Shown here piece after piece: positions 25,589 to 35,235 of a DNA stretch of 49,636 nucleotides. The notes beneath the pieces were generated by a model. It was not told where the DNA came from. It searched no databases and saw only the letters and a list, made by a program, of their open reading frames with translations. The position numbers and the translations under genes are program-made. Position 1 is the stretch's first letter. Each line of letters starts with the position of its first letter. Origin of the DNA: Prolixibacteraceae bacterium (lineage in GTDB: Bacteria; Bacteroidota; Bacteroidia; Bacteroidales; Prolixibacteraceae); contig JAIOZY010000042.1 of NCBI GenBank assembly GCA_021740385.1, positions 1-49,636 on the forward strand, given 5' to 3'.

Positions 25589-27775
25589 ATGGCAACATTT
25601 CGTTTGGCAGCTTTTGAGAAGCTATTGGAAAGAAAAACGGTAGAAGTTAAAAGGGAGGCCGATTTAACTTCCGACTTTTACGGTATGCTGGTATTCGACC
25701 GGCCAAAAATGAAGAAATATTTATCGAAAGAATCCTACAAAGGTGTAATCGATGCAATTGACAACGGTTCAACCATCGACCGTAAAATAGCCGACGGTGT
25801 AGCTACCGGGATGAAGGCCTGGGCTATTGAAAACGGGGCAACCCACTACACGCACTGGTTCCAGCCCCTCACCGATGGAACTGCCGAGAAACACGATGCA
25901 TTCATCGAACACAACGAAATGGGCGGGGTAGTTGAATCATTCTCGGGCAAATTACTTGCGCAGCAAGAGCCCGATGCTTCTTCGTTCCCAAGCGGCGGTA
26001 TACGCCAAACGTTTGAAGCACGCGGTTACACTGCATGGGACGTATCGTCGCCTGCCTTTATTGTAGGAACCACATTGTGTATTCCTACCATATTTATATC
26101 GTATACTGGTGAAGCACTCGACTATAAAGCACCTTTGTTGAAAGCATTACATGCTGTTGATAAAGCAGCTGTTGCCGTTTGTCAGTATTTCGACCGGAAT
26201 GTAAGCAAAGTAATTGCCAACCTTGGATGGGAACAGGAATACTTCCTGGTTGACGAAGCATTATTCCATGCACGCCCCGACCTTGCCTTAACCGGCCGTA
26301 CGCTGATGGGCCACGCCTCGTCGAAAGACCAGCAGTTAGACGACCACTATTTCAGCTCAATACCCGAGCGTGTTGGAAACTTTATGGTCGATCTTGAAAA
26401 TGAAGCATACAAATTGGGTATACCGGTAAAAACCCGTCATAACGAGGTGGCACCAAACCAGTACGAAGTTGCACCCATTTTTGAGGAAGCAAACCTGGCC
26501 AATGACCATAACCAAATGATCATGGACTTGATGAAAAAGGTTGCCCGAAAGCATGGCTTCCGTGTTCTGTTTCATGAAAAACCTTTTGCCGGAATTAACG
26601 GATCGGGCAAACACAACAACTGGTCATTGTCGACCAATACGGGCGTAAACCTTTATTCGCCCGGCAAAAACCCGAAAGGGAATTTACAGTTCCTTACGTT
26701 TGTTGTTAACTCCCTGATGGCCGTTTACAAAAATCAGGATTTGCTGCGGGCAAGTATTTTAAATGCACCAAACTCGCACCGCCTGGGTGCAAACGAAGCA
26801 CCACCGGCAATTATTTCAGCCTTTTTGGGCACAGAGGTTAATAAAATGCTCGACCTGATTGAGCAAAATGTTAGTGACAAAAAGATGACACCCGAGGAAA
26901 AAACCTCATTGAAGCTTAATATCGGGCGTATTCCTGAAATTCTGCTCGACAATACCGACCGCAACCGTACTTCGCCGTTTGCCTTTACGGGTAACCGTTT
27001 TGAATTCAGGGCCGTTGGTTCGTCAGCAAACTGTGCTTCGGCTTTGATCACATTAAACACCGCTGTAGCTGCACAACTTATTGAATTTAAAGAAGAAGTT
27101 GATGCAATCATCAGCAAAGGCATTAAAAAAGACGAAGCCATTTTCCAGGTTCTCAAAAAATACATTGGCATTTGCAAACCCATTCGTTTTGATGGCAACG
27201 GATACAGCGAAGAATGGAAAGTTGAAGCCGAAAAACGCGGCCTCACTAACGTAACCAGTGTTCCTGAAGCCCTTGAAGCATATCTGACAGGTTCCTCAAA
27301 AGAGCTTTTCACACAAATGGGCATTTTTAATGAAAAAGAGCTCGAAGGAAGGGTTGAAGTGGAATATGAAAAATTCATGAAAAAAATCCAGATCGAAGCC
27401 CGTGTACTTGGCGACCTGGCTGTAAACCACATTATACCTACTGCGGTAAAATATCAAACTTTACTGGTTGAAAACGTGAAAGGCCTGAAAGAAATATTTG
27501 GTGAAGAATATAAAAACCTGGCAGGCAATCGCATAGAAATCATCAAGGAAATTTCTAACCACATAACCGGTATCCGGTCAAAAGTTGAAGAAATGATTGA
27601 AGCCCGTAAAAAAGCGAATGTCATTGATAATGAAAAAGAAAAAGCGTATGCTTACGATAAAACGGTTCGCCCTTATCTCGATGAAATCAGGATCCATATT
27701 GACAAAATGGAACTGATCATCGACGATGAACTTTGGCCATTGCCCAAATACCGCGAAATGTTGTTTAACAGTTAA
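25589..27775 (+). CDS. glnN: Glutamine synthetase type III
   Basis: 728 residues, the length of GSIII rather than the ~450-470 of GSI. Makes glutamine from glutamate, ammonia and ATP; cytoplasmic dodecamer. Seen: the GSIII N-terminal domain (FGMLVFD-type FYGMLVFDRPKMKKYL), PTIFISYTGEALDYKAPLL, GWEQEYFLVDE, the metal-binding KTRHNEVAPNQYEVAPIFEEAN, HEKPFAGINGSGKHNNWSL, and DRNRTSPFAFTGNRFEFRAVGSS. The long C-terminal helical domain is complete. Monocistronic, with its own promoter region and a strong terminator. There is no adjacent PII or amt gene. Confidence 0.97.
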   Translation: MATFRLAAFEKLLERKTVEVKREADLTSDFYGMLVFDRPKMKKYLSKESYKGVIDAIDNGSTIDRKIADGVATGMKAWAIENGATHYTHWFQPLTDGTAEKHDAFIEHNEMGGVVESFSGKLLAQQEPDASSFPSGGIRQTFEARGYTAWDVSSPAFIVGTTLCIPTIFISYTGEALDYKAPLLKALHAVDKAAVAVCQYFDRNVSKVIANLGWEQEYFLVDEALFHARPDLALTGRTLMGHASSKDQQLDDHYFSSIPERVGNFMVDLENEAYKLGIPVKTRHNEVAPNQYEVAPIFEEANLANDHNQMIMDLMKKVARKHGFRVLFHEKPFAGINGSGKHNNWSLSTNTGVNLYSPGKNPKGNLQFLTFVVNSLMAVYKNQDLLRASILNAPNSHRLGANEAPPAIISAFLGTEVNKMLDLIEQNVSDKKMTPEEKTSLKLNIGRIPEILLDNTDRNRTSPFAFTGNRFEFRAVGSSANCASALITLNTAVAAQLIEFKEEVDAIISKGIKKDEAIFQVLKKYIGICKPIRFDGNGYSEEWKVEAEKRGLTNVTSVPEALEAYLTGSSKELFTQMGIFNEKELEGRVEVEYEKFMKKIQIEARVLGDLAVNHIIPTAVKYQTLLVENVKGLKEIFGEEYKNLAGNRIEIIKEISNHITGIRSKVEEMIEARKKANVIDNEKEKAYAYDKTVRPYLDEIRIHIDKMELIIDDELWPLPKYREMLFNS

Positions 27776-27798
27776 TGATTATATACCAGCCATATTTT

Positions 27799-27830
27799 AA
27801 AAAGGCTGCCCTTTTTGGGGCAGCCTTTTT
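27799..27830 (+). terminator. Strong intrinsic terminator after glnN
   Basis: AAAGGCTGCCC (27801-27811), loop TTTTTG, GGGCAGCCTTT (27818-27828), 11-13 bp stem ending in a T run. Symmetric A and T flanks would let it work both ways. Confidence 0.9.
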
Positions 27831-27886
27831 ACATTTCAGCATTACTCCGTTGCATTTTCAGTACATGCTTTTTGCCAAACTTCTGA

Positions 27887-27894
27887 TACATTTG
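27887..27894 (+). promoter_or_regulatory. Candidate -7 box for the GH95 gene
   Basis: TACATTTG matches TAnnTTTG, 29 nt before the ATG at 27924; no -33 box at the right distance. Confidence 0.35.
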
Positions 27895-27923
27895 TAAAAA
27901 TTGAATTTGAAAAATCGTTTGTC

Positions 27924-30230
27924 ATGAAAAATCATTTCCTGTTTTTATGCTTTCTGCTGCTTGCGATTTCAGTACGCTCATCGACCAGAATATGGATGGA
28001 GCAACCTGCCCAAAACTGGGAAGAAGCCTTGCCTGTTGGAAACGGCTGGCTTGGTGCCATGGTTTTTGGGGGTACAACTACCGAACGAATACAACTTAAT
28101 GAAGAAACCCTATGGACGGGGGACCGTTACCAGTATACAGATAAAAAAGATGCATGGAAAAAACTACCCAAAATACGGCAACTATTGTTCGATGGTGAAT
28201 ATGCTAAAGCGCAGGAAATTACCGAAAAGGAATTCATGGGAAACGGCAACTGGAACATGTACCAAACCCTGGGCGATTTATTCATCACGACCAACCATGC
28301 AAACGATGTTGAAAATTACCGCCGTGAACTCGACCTGAAAAATGCCCTGGCAAAAGTCCACTACACGGTAAACGGGATTAACTATTCACGCGAAATTTTC
28401 TCAAGCGCCCCCGACGAAGTAATTGTTTTGAAATATTCCTGCAATAAAACCGGCGGGATGAGCACTTCGTTTAAACTTGAAAGGCCGAAAGATGCCGAAA
28501 AAACCGTTTCGGGCAATACCATAAAAATGACCGGGCAGGTTACGGCCGGGGGCGTTGACACAAAAAACCTGAACCCCGGGGTACACTATTGCACGCTTGT
28601 AAAAATAATCCCTGCAAACGGTTCCGTGAGAACATCGGGCAACAACATTGAAGTTGAAAACTGCAATGAAGTTATTGTATTCATTACTGCGACTACAAAT
28701 TATTGGGGGCAAGATCCGGAGCAGGTTTGTAAAGAGAGAATAAAAAAAGCTGTCAATCAAAAATACAGCTCACTCAAAGCGAAACACATTACTGATTATC
28801 AATCTTATTACAACCGGGTTAGCCTGAACCTTGGCGGAAAAGATTATACCAGCGTCCCTACCGACAAACGACTCGAAAAGGTAAAAAACGGAGGCGAAGA
28901 CAACGGCCTGATCGAAACGTATTTCAATTTTGGCCGTTACATGCTCATTAGCAGCTCGCGCCCAGGCGATCTGGCAGCAAATCTGCAAGGAATCTGGGCC
29001 GATGGCTTAATCCCGCCCTGGAGTGCCGACTACCACATCAACATCAACATTCAAATGAATTACTGGCCGGCCGAAGTTACCAACCTTTCGGAATGCCACC
29101 TGCCTTTTATTGCCCTCATTGACAGCCTCAGGCGGCACGGTCGCGAAACAGCCCGCGAAATGTACAACAGCCGTGGTTTTGTGGCACACTTCACTACCGA
29201 TGCCTGGTACTGGACTACCGCCGTAGGAAAAGCTGAATGGGGCATGTGGCCCATGGGCGCAGCATGGGGATGTCGGCATATATGGCAGCATTACCTTTTT
29301 ACCCTCGACAAAGAATTCCTGAAAAAAAACTACCCCATATTGAAAGAAGCTTCACTCTTTTTTACCGATTACCTGACCGAAGACCCAAAAACCGGATACC
29401 TCGTAACCGGGCCTTCCAGTTCGCCTGAGAATAAATTTAAAACCCCCGACGGAAAAATTTCGAACATTACCATGGGGCCTACCATGGATATGGAAATTAC
29501 CCGCGAGTTGATGAAAAACACCATTGAGGCATCGAAAATACTGGGAATTGACGATTCGTTCAGGGCCGAACTTGAATCGATCGTGCCCCGTTTAAGCCCG
29601 CTGCGTATTGGCAGCGACGGCCGCATTATGGAATGGACCGAAGAGTTTGAAGAACCCGAACCCGGTCACAGGCACATTTCACACTTGTACGGGCTGCACC
29701 CCGGCAACTCAATCAGCGTAACGAAAACGCCCGAATTTGCAAAAGCCGCCCGCAAAACCATCGATTACCGGCTGACACACGGAGGTGGCCATACCGGCTG
29801 GAGCCGCGCCTGGATGATCAACTTTTTTGCCCGACTGCGCGATGGGGAAAAAGCCTATGAAAATTTCATGGCATTGCTCCGTAAATCTACCCTTTCGAAC
29901 CTGTTCGACACCCACCCGCCTTTCCAGATTGACGGCAACTTTGGCGCAACAGCAGCCGTTGCCGAAATGCTGCTGCAAAGCCACGCCGGTGAAATAGATT
30001 TGTTACCGGCACTGCCCTTAGCCTGGCCAAACGGAAAAATCACCGGACTCAAAGCCCGGGGCAACTTCGAAGTGGATATTGAATGGGAAAACGGCAAGCT
30101 TGTTGAAGCCAAAATAAAATCGCTTAAAGGGCAACCTGCTAAGGTTAGGTATCACGACAAAGTTGTTGAAATAAGCGGTGATGCAGGTTCGGAATTTATA
30201 TTGAATTCAGAGTTGAAAACTGCATCATAA
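27924..30230 (+). CDS. GH95 family alpha-L-fucosidase
   Basis: 768 residues. Signal peptide at 1-20 ([15 protein letters not shown]). GH95 marks: [27 protein letters not shown] with NEETLWTG at the N-terminal beta domain, then the helical barrel with [14 protein letters not shown], the [16 protein letters not shown] segment with the paired Asn that help the catalytic water, [30 protein letters not shown], and [20 protein letters not shown] with the general-base Asp region. It removes alpha-1,2-linked fucose (some members act on galactose) by inversion; likely periplasmic or surface. No SusC/SusD pair beside it, so it is not part of a visible polysaccharide locus. Confidence 0.93.
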   Translation: MKNHFLFLCFLLLAISVRSSTRIWMEQPAQNWEEALPVGNGWLGAMVFGGTTTERIQLNEETLWTGDRYQYTDKKDAWKKLPKIRQLLFDGEYAKAQEITEKEFMGNGNWNMYQTLGDLFITTNHANDVENYRRELDLKNALAKVHYTVNGINYSREIFSSAPDEVIVLKYSCNKTGGMSTSFKLERPKDAEKTVSGNTIKMTGQVTAGGVDTKNLNPGVHYCTLVKIIPANGSVRTSGNNIEVENCNEVIVFITATTNYWGQDPEQVCKERIKKAVNQKYSSLKAKHITDYQSYYNRVSLNLGGKDYTSVPTDKRLEKVKNGGEDNGLIETYFNFGRYMLISSSRPGDLAANLQGIWADGLIPPWSADYHININIQMNYWPAEVTNLSECHLPFIALIDSLRRHGRETAREMYNSRGFVAHFTTDAWYWTTAVGKAEWGMWPMGAAWGCRHIWQHYLFTLDKEFLKKNYPILKEASLFFTDYLTEDPKTGYLVTGPSSSPENKFKTPDGKISNITMGPTMDMEITRELMKNTIEASKILGIDDSFRAELESIVPRLSPLRIGSDGRIMEWTEEFEEPEPGHRHISHLYGLHPGNSISVTKTPEFAKAARKTIDYRLTHGGGHTGWSRAWMINFFARLRDGEKAYENFMALLRKSTLSNLFDTHPPFQIDGNFGATAAVAEMLLQSHAGEIDLLPALPLAWPNGKITGLKARGNFEVDIEWENGKLVEAKIKSLKGQPAKVRYHDKVVEISGDAGSEFILNSELKTAS

Positions 30231-30272
30231 TCAACCATGAAATATATCCAGTTTTGGTTTTTATTCGAAACT

Positions 30273-31124
30273 TTAACGTGAATCTTTCGAATAGCCTTTC
30301 AATATTTTAATCTCATCGGGCCAAAGTGCATCGTTGGGTGTTTCCAAAATAAGGGGCATCCCATCGAGGTGGGGGTCGTTCATGATCCATTCAAAAAGTT
30401 CGTTCCCAATGAACCCTTTTCCAAGGCTTTCGTGCCGGTCAACCCGGCTGCCCAACTCTTTTTTTGTATCGTTTAAGTGCATCCCTTTCAGGTATTCAAA
30501 CCCGATTATTTCATCAAACTGCTTCCAGGTTTCGCTGTATCCATCTAAGGTGTTTAATTCGTAACCGGCTGTAAAAGCATGACAGGTATCGATGCAAACC
30601 CCTACACGGTTTTTGTCATCAACGTGATCAATGATTGTGCGGATATGCTCAAACCTGTTTCCAAGGTTTGTACCCTGCCCGGCCGTGTTTTCAATTACAG
30701 TTGTTACACCTTTTGTTTTGTCAAGCGCCAGGTTAATGCTTTCAGCAATGGTTTTAAGGCAGGTTATTTCATCGGTTTTGTTCAAATGGCTTCCGGGGTG
30801 AAAGTTTAAGCGATCGAGTCCCAGTTGTTCGCAACGCTGCATTTCATCAAAAAAAGCATTCCGGCTTTTTTGCAAAGCCCCTTTTTCGGGATGGCCCAGA
30901 TTGATGAGGTAACTGTCGTGAGGCAATATCTGTTCAGCTTTAAAATGGTGTTTCCGGCAATTTGCTTTAAAAGCAGCAATACTTTCTTCTGTCAAAGGTT
31001 TTGCGCTCCACTGCCGCTGGTTTTTTGTAAAAAGGGCAAAAGCTGTAGCACCAATTTTATGTGCATTAAGCGGGGCATTTTCAACCCCGCCTGCAGCACT
31101 CACGTGTGCGCCTATGTATTTCAT
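30273..31124 (-). CDS. nfo: Endonuclease IV (AP endonuclease)
   Basis: 283 residues, standard length. TIM-barrel with three zinc ions that cuts DNA 5' to abasic sites in base excision repair. Seen: [89 protein letters not shown] and LILETPN, which carry the zinc His, Glu and Asp ligands. Last gene of a probable three-gene operon; 26 nt after the ThuA gene. The functional link to its operon partners is unclear. Confidence 0.97.
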   Translation of the reverse strand: MKYIGAHVSAAGGVENAPLNAHKIGATAFALFTKNQRQWSAKPLTEESIAAFKANCRKHHFKAEQILPHDSYLINLGHPEKGALQKSRNAFFDEMQRCEQLGLDRLNFHPGSHLNKTDEITCLKTIAESINLALDKTKGVTTVIENTAGQGTNLGNRFEHIRTIIDHVDDKNRVGVCIDTCHAFTAGYELNTLDGYSETWKQFDEIIGFEYLKGMHLNDTKKELGSRVDRHESLGKGFIGNELFEWIMNDPHLDGMPLILETPNDALWPDEIKILKGYSKDSR

Positions 31125-31150
31125 AAAATAATTTTTAACAATTTTCTGTT

Positions 31151-31912
31151 TTAGTTATTACCGCTGCAAAATTCAATCATCCCAATTACATGTTGCCTGT
31201 ACAGCGGGTCATCATACATTTCATTGGTATGCCCCGGGGCACTCTGAAAAACAATGCCTTTACCAACTCGGTTGTACCACACTAACGGGTGGTCGCTCAT
31301 GCGCTGTTTTACCCCCCCGAACCAGCGGTTGTCGTCAACATTATACGTCGATTCATCGATCGAAATCAGCACGCGGACGTCATTTCTGGGATTTCTATTA
31401 AAGCTGTACCATTCATCTTCGGCCTCCCACGTTTTCGCTGGAAAGTGTTTTGTAACCGGGTGGTTTTGGTCTTCAATAATCAGTTTTGCTTTTTGAACCG
31501 GCGGATGTCCGGTAAAATGGGCACCAATTGCATTTTGATACCAATCCCAATTGTACTCGGTATCGGTGCCTGAATGGATCGTTACCAATCCCCCGCCCGA
31601 TTCAACAAACTGCTGCAATGCATTTTCCTGAATTTTCCCAAATACATCCCCCGATGTTGACAGGAATACAACCACATCAATTGAATCGAGCACCGAGGGT
31701 GTAAACAGGGTTGAATCTTCAGTAGCTGTAATTTTCCACCCCTTAATGCCGGCAATTTCGTTCAGGGCTTTCAAGCCGGCAGGTATTGACTCGTGGCGGT
31801 ACCCCGCCGTTTTAGAAAACACAAGCAAATTCAAAGGTTCCATTTTCGGGCTCTTACACGATGAAAGAATCATCGCGAATATCAATATGTTTAATAACAA
31901 TAAATTCTTCAT
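31151..31912 (-). CDS. ThuA-domain lipoprotein
   Basis: 253 residues. Lipoprotein signal with the lipobox LSSC near 16-19. The rest is a ThuA (trehalose-utilisation/GATase-like) domain: [83 protein letters not shown] and [20 protein letters not shown]. ThuA proteins are common beside sugar-oxidising enzymes in Bacteroidota; the reaction is not well known. Anchored to the inner or outer membrane, facing the periplasm. Starts 3 nt after the thioredoxin-like gene. Confidence 0.9.
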   Translation of the reverse strand: MKNLLLLNILIFAMILSSCKSPKMEPLNLLVFSKTAGYRHESIPAGLKALNEIAGIKGWKITATEDSTLFTPSVLDSIDVVVFLSTSGDVFGKIQENALQQFVESGGGLVTIHSGTDTEYNWDWYQNAIGAHFTGHPPVQKAKLIIEDQNHPVTKHFPAKTWEAEDEWYSFNRNPRNDVRVLISIDESTYNVDDNRWFGGVKQRMSDHPLVWYNRVGKGIVFQSAPGHTNEMYDDPLYRQHVIGMIEFCSGNN

Positions 31913-31915
31913 GGT

Positions 31916-33112
31916 TTAAAAATAACGGCCAAGAAGCGGATGTTCAACAATTTTTTTCTTCAGTTCGAGCAAATCGACGGCACCGTGCAATTTATAAACC
32001 ACATTACCTCCGGGTTCAATTAACAGGGTATATGGCAGGCCGCCGTTCCATTCCTCATCAATCAGTTCAATCAGTTTGTAACGGTCGGCATCTGAATAGA
32101 TGTAGTTTTTTAAAGGAGAATGCACTTTTTTAAGTGCCGCGAGAGCTTCATCTTTTTTTTCCGGATCGTCGGAAGAGAGGGTCACAAATTCAAACTTCCG
32201 GTTACCGTACATCCGTTGCAGGTTAACCATTTCGGGAAGTTCAACCAGACATGGGGCGCACCAGGTAGCCCAAACATTAACCAACAACAAATTTTCGGTC
32301 GGGTTCAACAACAATTCCCGAATACCAGCGTCATCAATCATTTCAATCGTCACGGGTTTGTTCTCCCACTGTTTGTTTACTTTTTTGGCCCAGTCTGATT
32401 TCCACGACCATTTTACCGAGCATCCAAACGTTTTGGTAACGGGAACCGAAACCGGTTCACCGGCAAGCAATTCATCAACGGCACGGCGCAGGTCGTCGGC
32501 ATTGGCGGTTCCCGGCTTTTCAATGCTGTCGAGCCGGCCAACATACTGCAATTTTCTTTCGTTGTCGAAAACAAAAGCATGGGGTGTGGTGGTTGGCCCG
32601 TATTTGATCGAAACGGCCTGGTCGTCGCCATCATAAAGGTACGGGAAGTTGAACCCTTTATCTTTTGCCCGTACAGCCATGTTTTCAAATGAATCGTCAA
32701 GATCGGAATACGCACATTCTTCGGGGAGCAAACCAGCCGAACTTGTTGGCATTATGGCAACAACAGAAACGCCTTTTTCTTTGTAATCCGATGTAAAATT
32801 AATTAAACGTTCTTCGTAAGCCTGTGCCGTCGGGCAATGGTTGCACGTGAAAACCACCACGAGTAGTTCTGCTTGTTTAAAATCATCGATACTTACGAAA
32901 ATGCCGTTCTCATCGGGCAGATTAAAAGCAGGGGCTTTCGCTCCAATCGAAAGGGTGTTTACTTCCTGCTTCTCCCTGACAATGGGATTGGGTGTGAAAT
33001 CAGATTCAACCGAAGTTTTGGTCTTATTGTTTCCACATGCTGCAAAAAAAAGTATAATTGTAAAAACTATAAAAATTTCATACAATTGATTTTTCATTTT
33101 CATAGAACTCAT
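31916..33112 (-). CDS. Lipoprotein with two thioredoxin-fold domains (redoxin + TlpA-like)
   Basis: 398 residues; another ATG lies three codons in. Lipobox region FFAACGN near 26. First domain: AhpC/TSA-type redoxin (GAKAPAFNLPDENG, VVVFTCNHCPTAQAYEERL with CxxC-like CNHC, YGPTTTPHAFVF). Second domain: TlpA/ResA type with the redox pair WCAPC in VNVWATWCAPCLVELPEM and a GGLPYTLLIE cis-Pro loop. It would act as a disulfide oxidoreductase in the periplasm. First gene of the thioredoxin-ThuA-nfo operon and divergent from the ROK kinase. Confidence 0.9.
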   Translation of the reverse strand: MSSMKMKNQLYEIFIVFTIILFFAACGNNKTKTSVESDFTPNPIVREKQEVNTLSIGAKAPAFNLPDENGIFVSIDDFKQAELLVVVFTCNHCPTAQAYEERLINFTSDYKEKGVSVVAIMPTSSAGLLPEECAYSDLDDSFENMAVRAKDKGFNFPYLYDGDDQAVSIKYGPTTTPHAFVFDNERKLQYVGRLDSIEKPGTANADDLRRAVDELLAGEPVSVPVTKTFGCSVKWSWKSDWAKKVNKQWENKPVTIEMIDDAGIRELLLNPTENLLLVNVWATWCAPCLVELPEMVNLQRMYGNRKFEFVTLSSDDPEKKDEALAALKKVHSPLKNYIYSDADRYKLIELIDEEWNGGLPYTLLIEPGGNVVYKLHGAVDLLELKKKIVEHPLLGRYF

Positions 33113-33269
33113 ACTTTGAATTTTTAGTAAAAATTATAATTAAAACCTGAACTGTTTCATTTGCTGCTAACCATATAAAATAAAACATATTTTTTGAAAA
33201 GAATGTTCTTTAAAACGGTTAATTTATGATAGATTATTCTAATCTTGAAAATAGTAATTACGAAAATTG

Positions 33270-34202
33270 ATGAAGAAATTTGCTATTGGTGTCGATATTG
33301 GAGGCAGCCACATTAGTTGTGCAGCAGTTAACCTGCACGAAAAAAAACTTCTGCAAAAGAGCTTTTATGAAACTGATGTTGATAATAATGCTCCTGCACC
33401 TGAAATCCTGAAAAGCTGGGCTTCTGCCCTGAACCAGGTCTTTTCGTTTGTCGAAAATGATGAACTGGCAGGTATTGGTTTTGGTATGCCCGGCCCGTTT
33501 GAATACCCAAACGGGATTGCCCGGTTTGAGCAGGTTGAAAAATACTATGGCCTTAACGGGGTAAACGTTGCCGAAGAGCTTTCAAAACGGATAACCGCCC
33601 CAAAGCCATTGCCGCTAAGGTTTATGAACGATGCTTCGGCTTTTGCCGCCGGCGAAGCCTGGGTTGGTGCTGCATCGGGAACAAGTCACAGTGTATCGAT
33701 AACCCTTGGTACCGGATTTGGCTCAGCGTTTATCAGCAATGGGGTACCGGTTGTTGACGGCCCAAATGTACCCAAACAGGGATGCGTTTGGCACCTGCCT
33801 TATGAAGACAGCATTGCCGATGATTATTTTTCAACACGCTGGTTAGTCAAACGTTACAACGAACTCACAGGCATTAACGTTAGCGGAGCCAAAGCCATTG
33901 CCACAGATGCTCAAAACAGCGAAATTGCTCGCCGGGTATTTGTTGAATACGGGACCAACATGGGAAAATTCATAAACCCGTGGCTTAAAAAATTCGATGC
34001 CGGCGTTTTAGTAATTGGCGGAAACATTGCCGCGGCATATCTTTTGTTTGGCCCTTCATTTGAAAAAGCACTGAAAGAAGCGGGGATTAAAACAGCCCTA
34101 AAACTTTCTACCCTTAAAGAACAAGCTGCGATTATGGGCAGCGCCCGTCTGCTTGATGAGAAATACTGGGAAAAAATTAAACCGGTTTTGCCTTTTATGT
34201 AG
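33270..34202 (+). CDS. ROK family sugar kinase-like protein
   Basis: 310 residues from the ATG at 33270 (a TTG lies one codon before). ASKHA fold: phosphate loop FAIGVDIGGSHISCAAV, GIGFGMPGPFEYPNG, catalytic Asp in FMNDASAFAAGEAW, second phosphate loop LGTGFGSAFI, and an adenosine-binding VIGGNIAAAYLLFGPSFE. The ROK zinc motif GCxCGxxGCxE is not present: the equivalent part reads QGCVWHLPYEDSIADDYFS. Such zinc-free members occur among glucokinase-like proteins. It phosphorylates a hexose or amino-sugar in the cytoplasm; the exact sugar is unknown. Confidence 0.88.
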   Translation: MKKFAIGVDIGGSHISCAAVNLHEKKLLQKSFYETDVDNNAPAPEILKSWASALNQVFSFVENDELAGIGFGMPGPFEYPNGIARFEQVEKYYGLNGVNVAEELSKRITAPKPLPLRFMNDASAFAAGEAWVGAASGTSHSVSITLGTGFGSAFISNGVPVVDGPNVPKQGCVWHLPYEDSIADDYFSTRWLVKRYNELTGINVSGAKAIATDAQNSEIARRVFVEYGTNMGKFINPWLKKFDAGVLVIGGNIAAAYLLFGPSFEKALKEAGIKTALKLSTLKEQAAIMGSARLLDEKYWEKIKPVLPFM

Positions 34203-34528
34203 CTGTTCTGCCACACAAACACAACTGGCGGTATCGTCTAAGGTCATAGGCCTGACAGAGAGACAGCGTCACCCGGCGAAGGCTATAGGCCGGGCAAGTG
34301 GTGTGCCCAAAAAGAAAACCGCCCCAAACAGGAGCGGTTATCAATCTTAAATATGAAACAGGCTTACCTAACCTGCATAATCTTTTGAGTGAGATTATGA
34401 ATCAAATATACTGCCCGCCTGTTACGGGCGGGTTACAAAAGAATTAAAGTTCGATAAAATAACATTATTGGAAATACAGGGGTATGTTTTAGAATTATCC
34501 TGATACGCTTTGCTATCGGGATTCGTTC

Positions 34529-34570
34529 GACTAAAAAATTTTATTGCGCAATACTTATAAAATTTTAGTC
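34529..34570. repeat. Imperfect inverted repeat
   Basis: GACTAAAAAATTTTAT (34529-34544) and ATAAAATTTTAGTC (34557-34570), complementary apart from two extra A in the left arm; 12-nt centre. Possibly part of a small palindromic repeat element. Confidence 0.6.
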
Positions 34571-34575
34571 TCACG

Positions 34576-34604
34576 AAAAAACCATCCCGCATACGGAATG
34601 GTTT
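34576..34604 (-). terminator. Intrinsic terminator of the carboxypeptidase-regulatory-like gene
   Basis: On the minus strand AACCAT-x-CCG with CGG-x-ATGGTT (one mismatch) then five or more T. It lies 37 nt after the stop at 34641. Confidence 0.7.
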
Positions 34605-34640
34605 ACAAAAAAAAGGGAAACTATTTAATATTGAATATTT

Positions 34641-35003
34641 CTACTTCGTTGTTTCCAATTCAATTTTCAGATCGGAATTTGCCTGGCTGACTTCAATGTT
34701 TTCGAGCTTGCTTTTTTCATACGAAATGTACGAAGCTACAACGTTGTATTTACCGGGCTTCAGATTCTCAAATTTGAAGTTCCCGTCGAAATCGGTGTAG
34801 GTTTTAATGTCGGTACCTTCAATTTGAACCTCAACACCCACAAGTGCTTCCGAAGAAACCTGATCGATAATTGAACCCGTGAAATCGATTGTTTGTACGG
34901 CCGTTTCCTTTTCAGCTTCACTGCTTTTACTTTCAGTGTTTTTTTCAGCATAACTTGCGAGAAACATCGTTGTTGCCAATATTGCGAGAAAAATCTTTTT
35001 CAT
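34641..35003 (-). CDS. Small exported carboxypeptidase-regulatory-like domain protein
   Basis: 120 residues from the ATG at 35003 (MKKIFLAILATTMFLASYA), chosen because it gives a signal peptide; the longer frame adds 16 unlikely residues. After an acidic/Ser linker comes one CarboxypepD_reg-like (CNA-B type) beta-sandwich: DFTGSIIDQVSSEALVGVEVQIEGT, TDFDGNFKFENLKPGKYNVVASYISYE. This domain usually sits at the N-terminus of TonB-dependent receptors; here it stands alone. Role unknown; perhaps a periplasmic binding or scaffold module. Confidence 0.8.
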   Translation of the reverse strand: MKKIFLAILATTMFLASYAEKNTESKSSEAEKETAVQTIDFTGSIIDQVSSEALVGVEVQIEGTDIKTYTDFDGNFKFENLKPGKYNVVASYISYEKSKLENIEVSQANSDLKIELETTK

Positions 35004-35048
35004 CTTATTCGTTTTTATGATTTGAAACATTACAAAACATTCACGAAA

Positions 35049-35056
35049 CAAAAATA
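35049..35056 (-). promoter_or_regulatory. Candidate -7 box for the small CarboxypepD_reg gene
   Basis: Reads TATTTTTG on the minus strand, 45 nt before the start at 35003. Confidence 0.3.
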
Positions 35057-35129
35057 CTTCAGAAGGGTTAAAACGGAATTACAGAAATATTACAATTTGA
35101 TTAAAAAGAGAAACATCATTCATCATTTG

Positions 35130-35204
35130 CTAATACCGATTAGTTAATGACATTAGCGTTAAAATTACTTTGTTTTAACGCTGTCATTAATCTATCGGCA
35201 TTAT
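35130..35204. repeat. Long imperfect palindrome between two minus-strand genes
   Basis: Arms 35130-35164 and 35173-35204 pair over about 30 positions with small bulges (core GCGTTAAAA with TTTTAACGC, then TAATGACA with TGTCATTA, then ACCGAT with ATCGGC). It lies just after the YwqK-like gene, so it may act as a terminator; the length also fits a MITE-like remnant. Confidence 0.6.
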
Positions 35205-35235
35205 ACCGTAATGCTAATTCATTATAATAGTGGTA

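Larger units (their letters stand above)
34203..34640. other. 438-bp hairpin-rich gene-free spacer
   Basis: No gene seen. 34206-34312 is GC-rich for the region, with paired AAGG..ATAGGCC segments (34240-34252 and 34279-34291) and a CCCGGC/GCCGGG stem (34272-34294). Then follow stems at 34317-34339 (AACCGC/GCGGTT), 34376-34399 (CATAATCT/AGATTATG), 34414-34432 (CCCGCC/GGCGGG) and 34496-34521 (TCCTGATA/TATCGGGA). It ends with an inverted repeat and a minus-strand terminator listed separately. Confidence 0.5.

Noticed and set aside
26734-27432. 232-codon frame opposite glnN
   Set aside because: Antisense shadow of the conserved GSIII C-terminal half; Ser-rich and without a known domain.
27924-30230. 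Polysaccharide utilisation locus around the fucosidase
   Set aside because: No SusC/SusD pair or other carbohydrate-active enzymes next to it; the TonB receptor is about 8 kb away and in another operon.
34206-34345. Known riboswitch, RNase P or SRP RNA
   Set aside because: None of the conserved core motifs of these classes could be found by eye.
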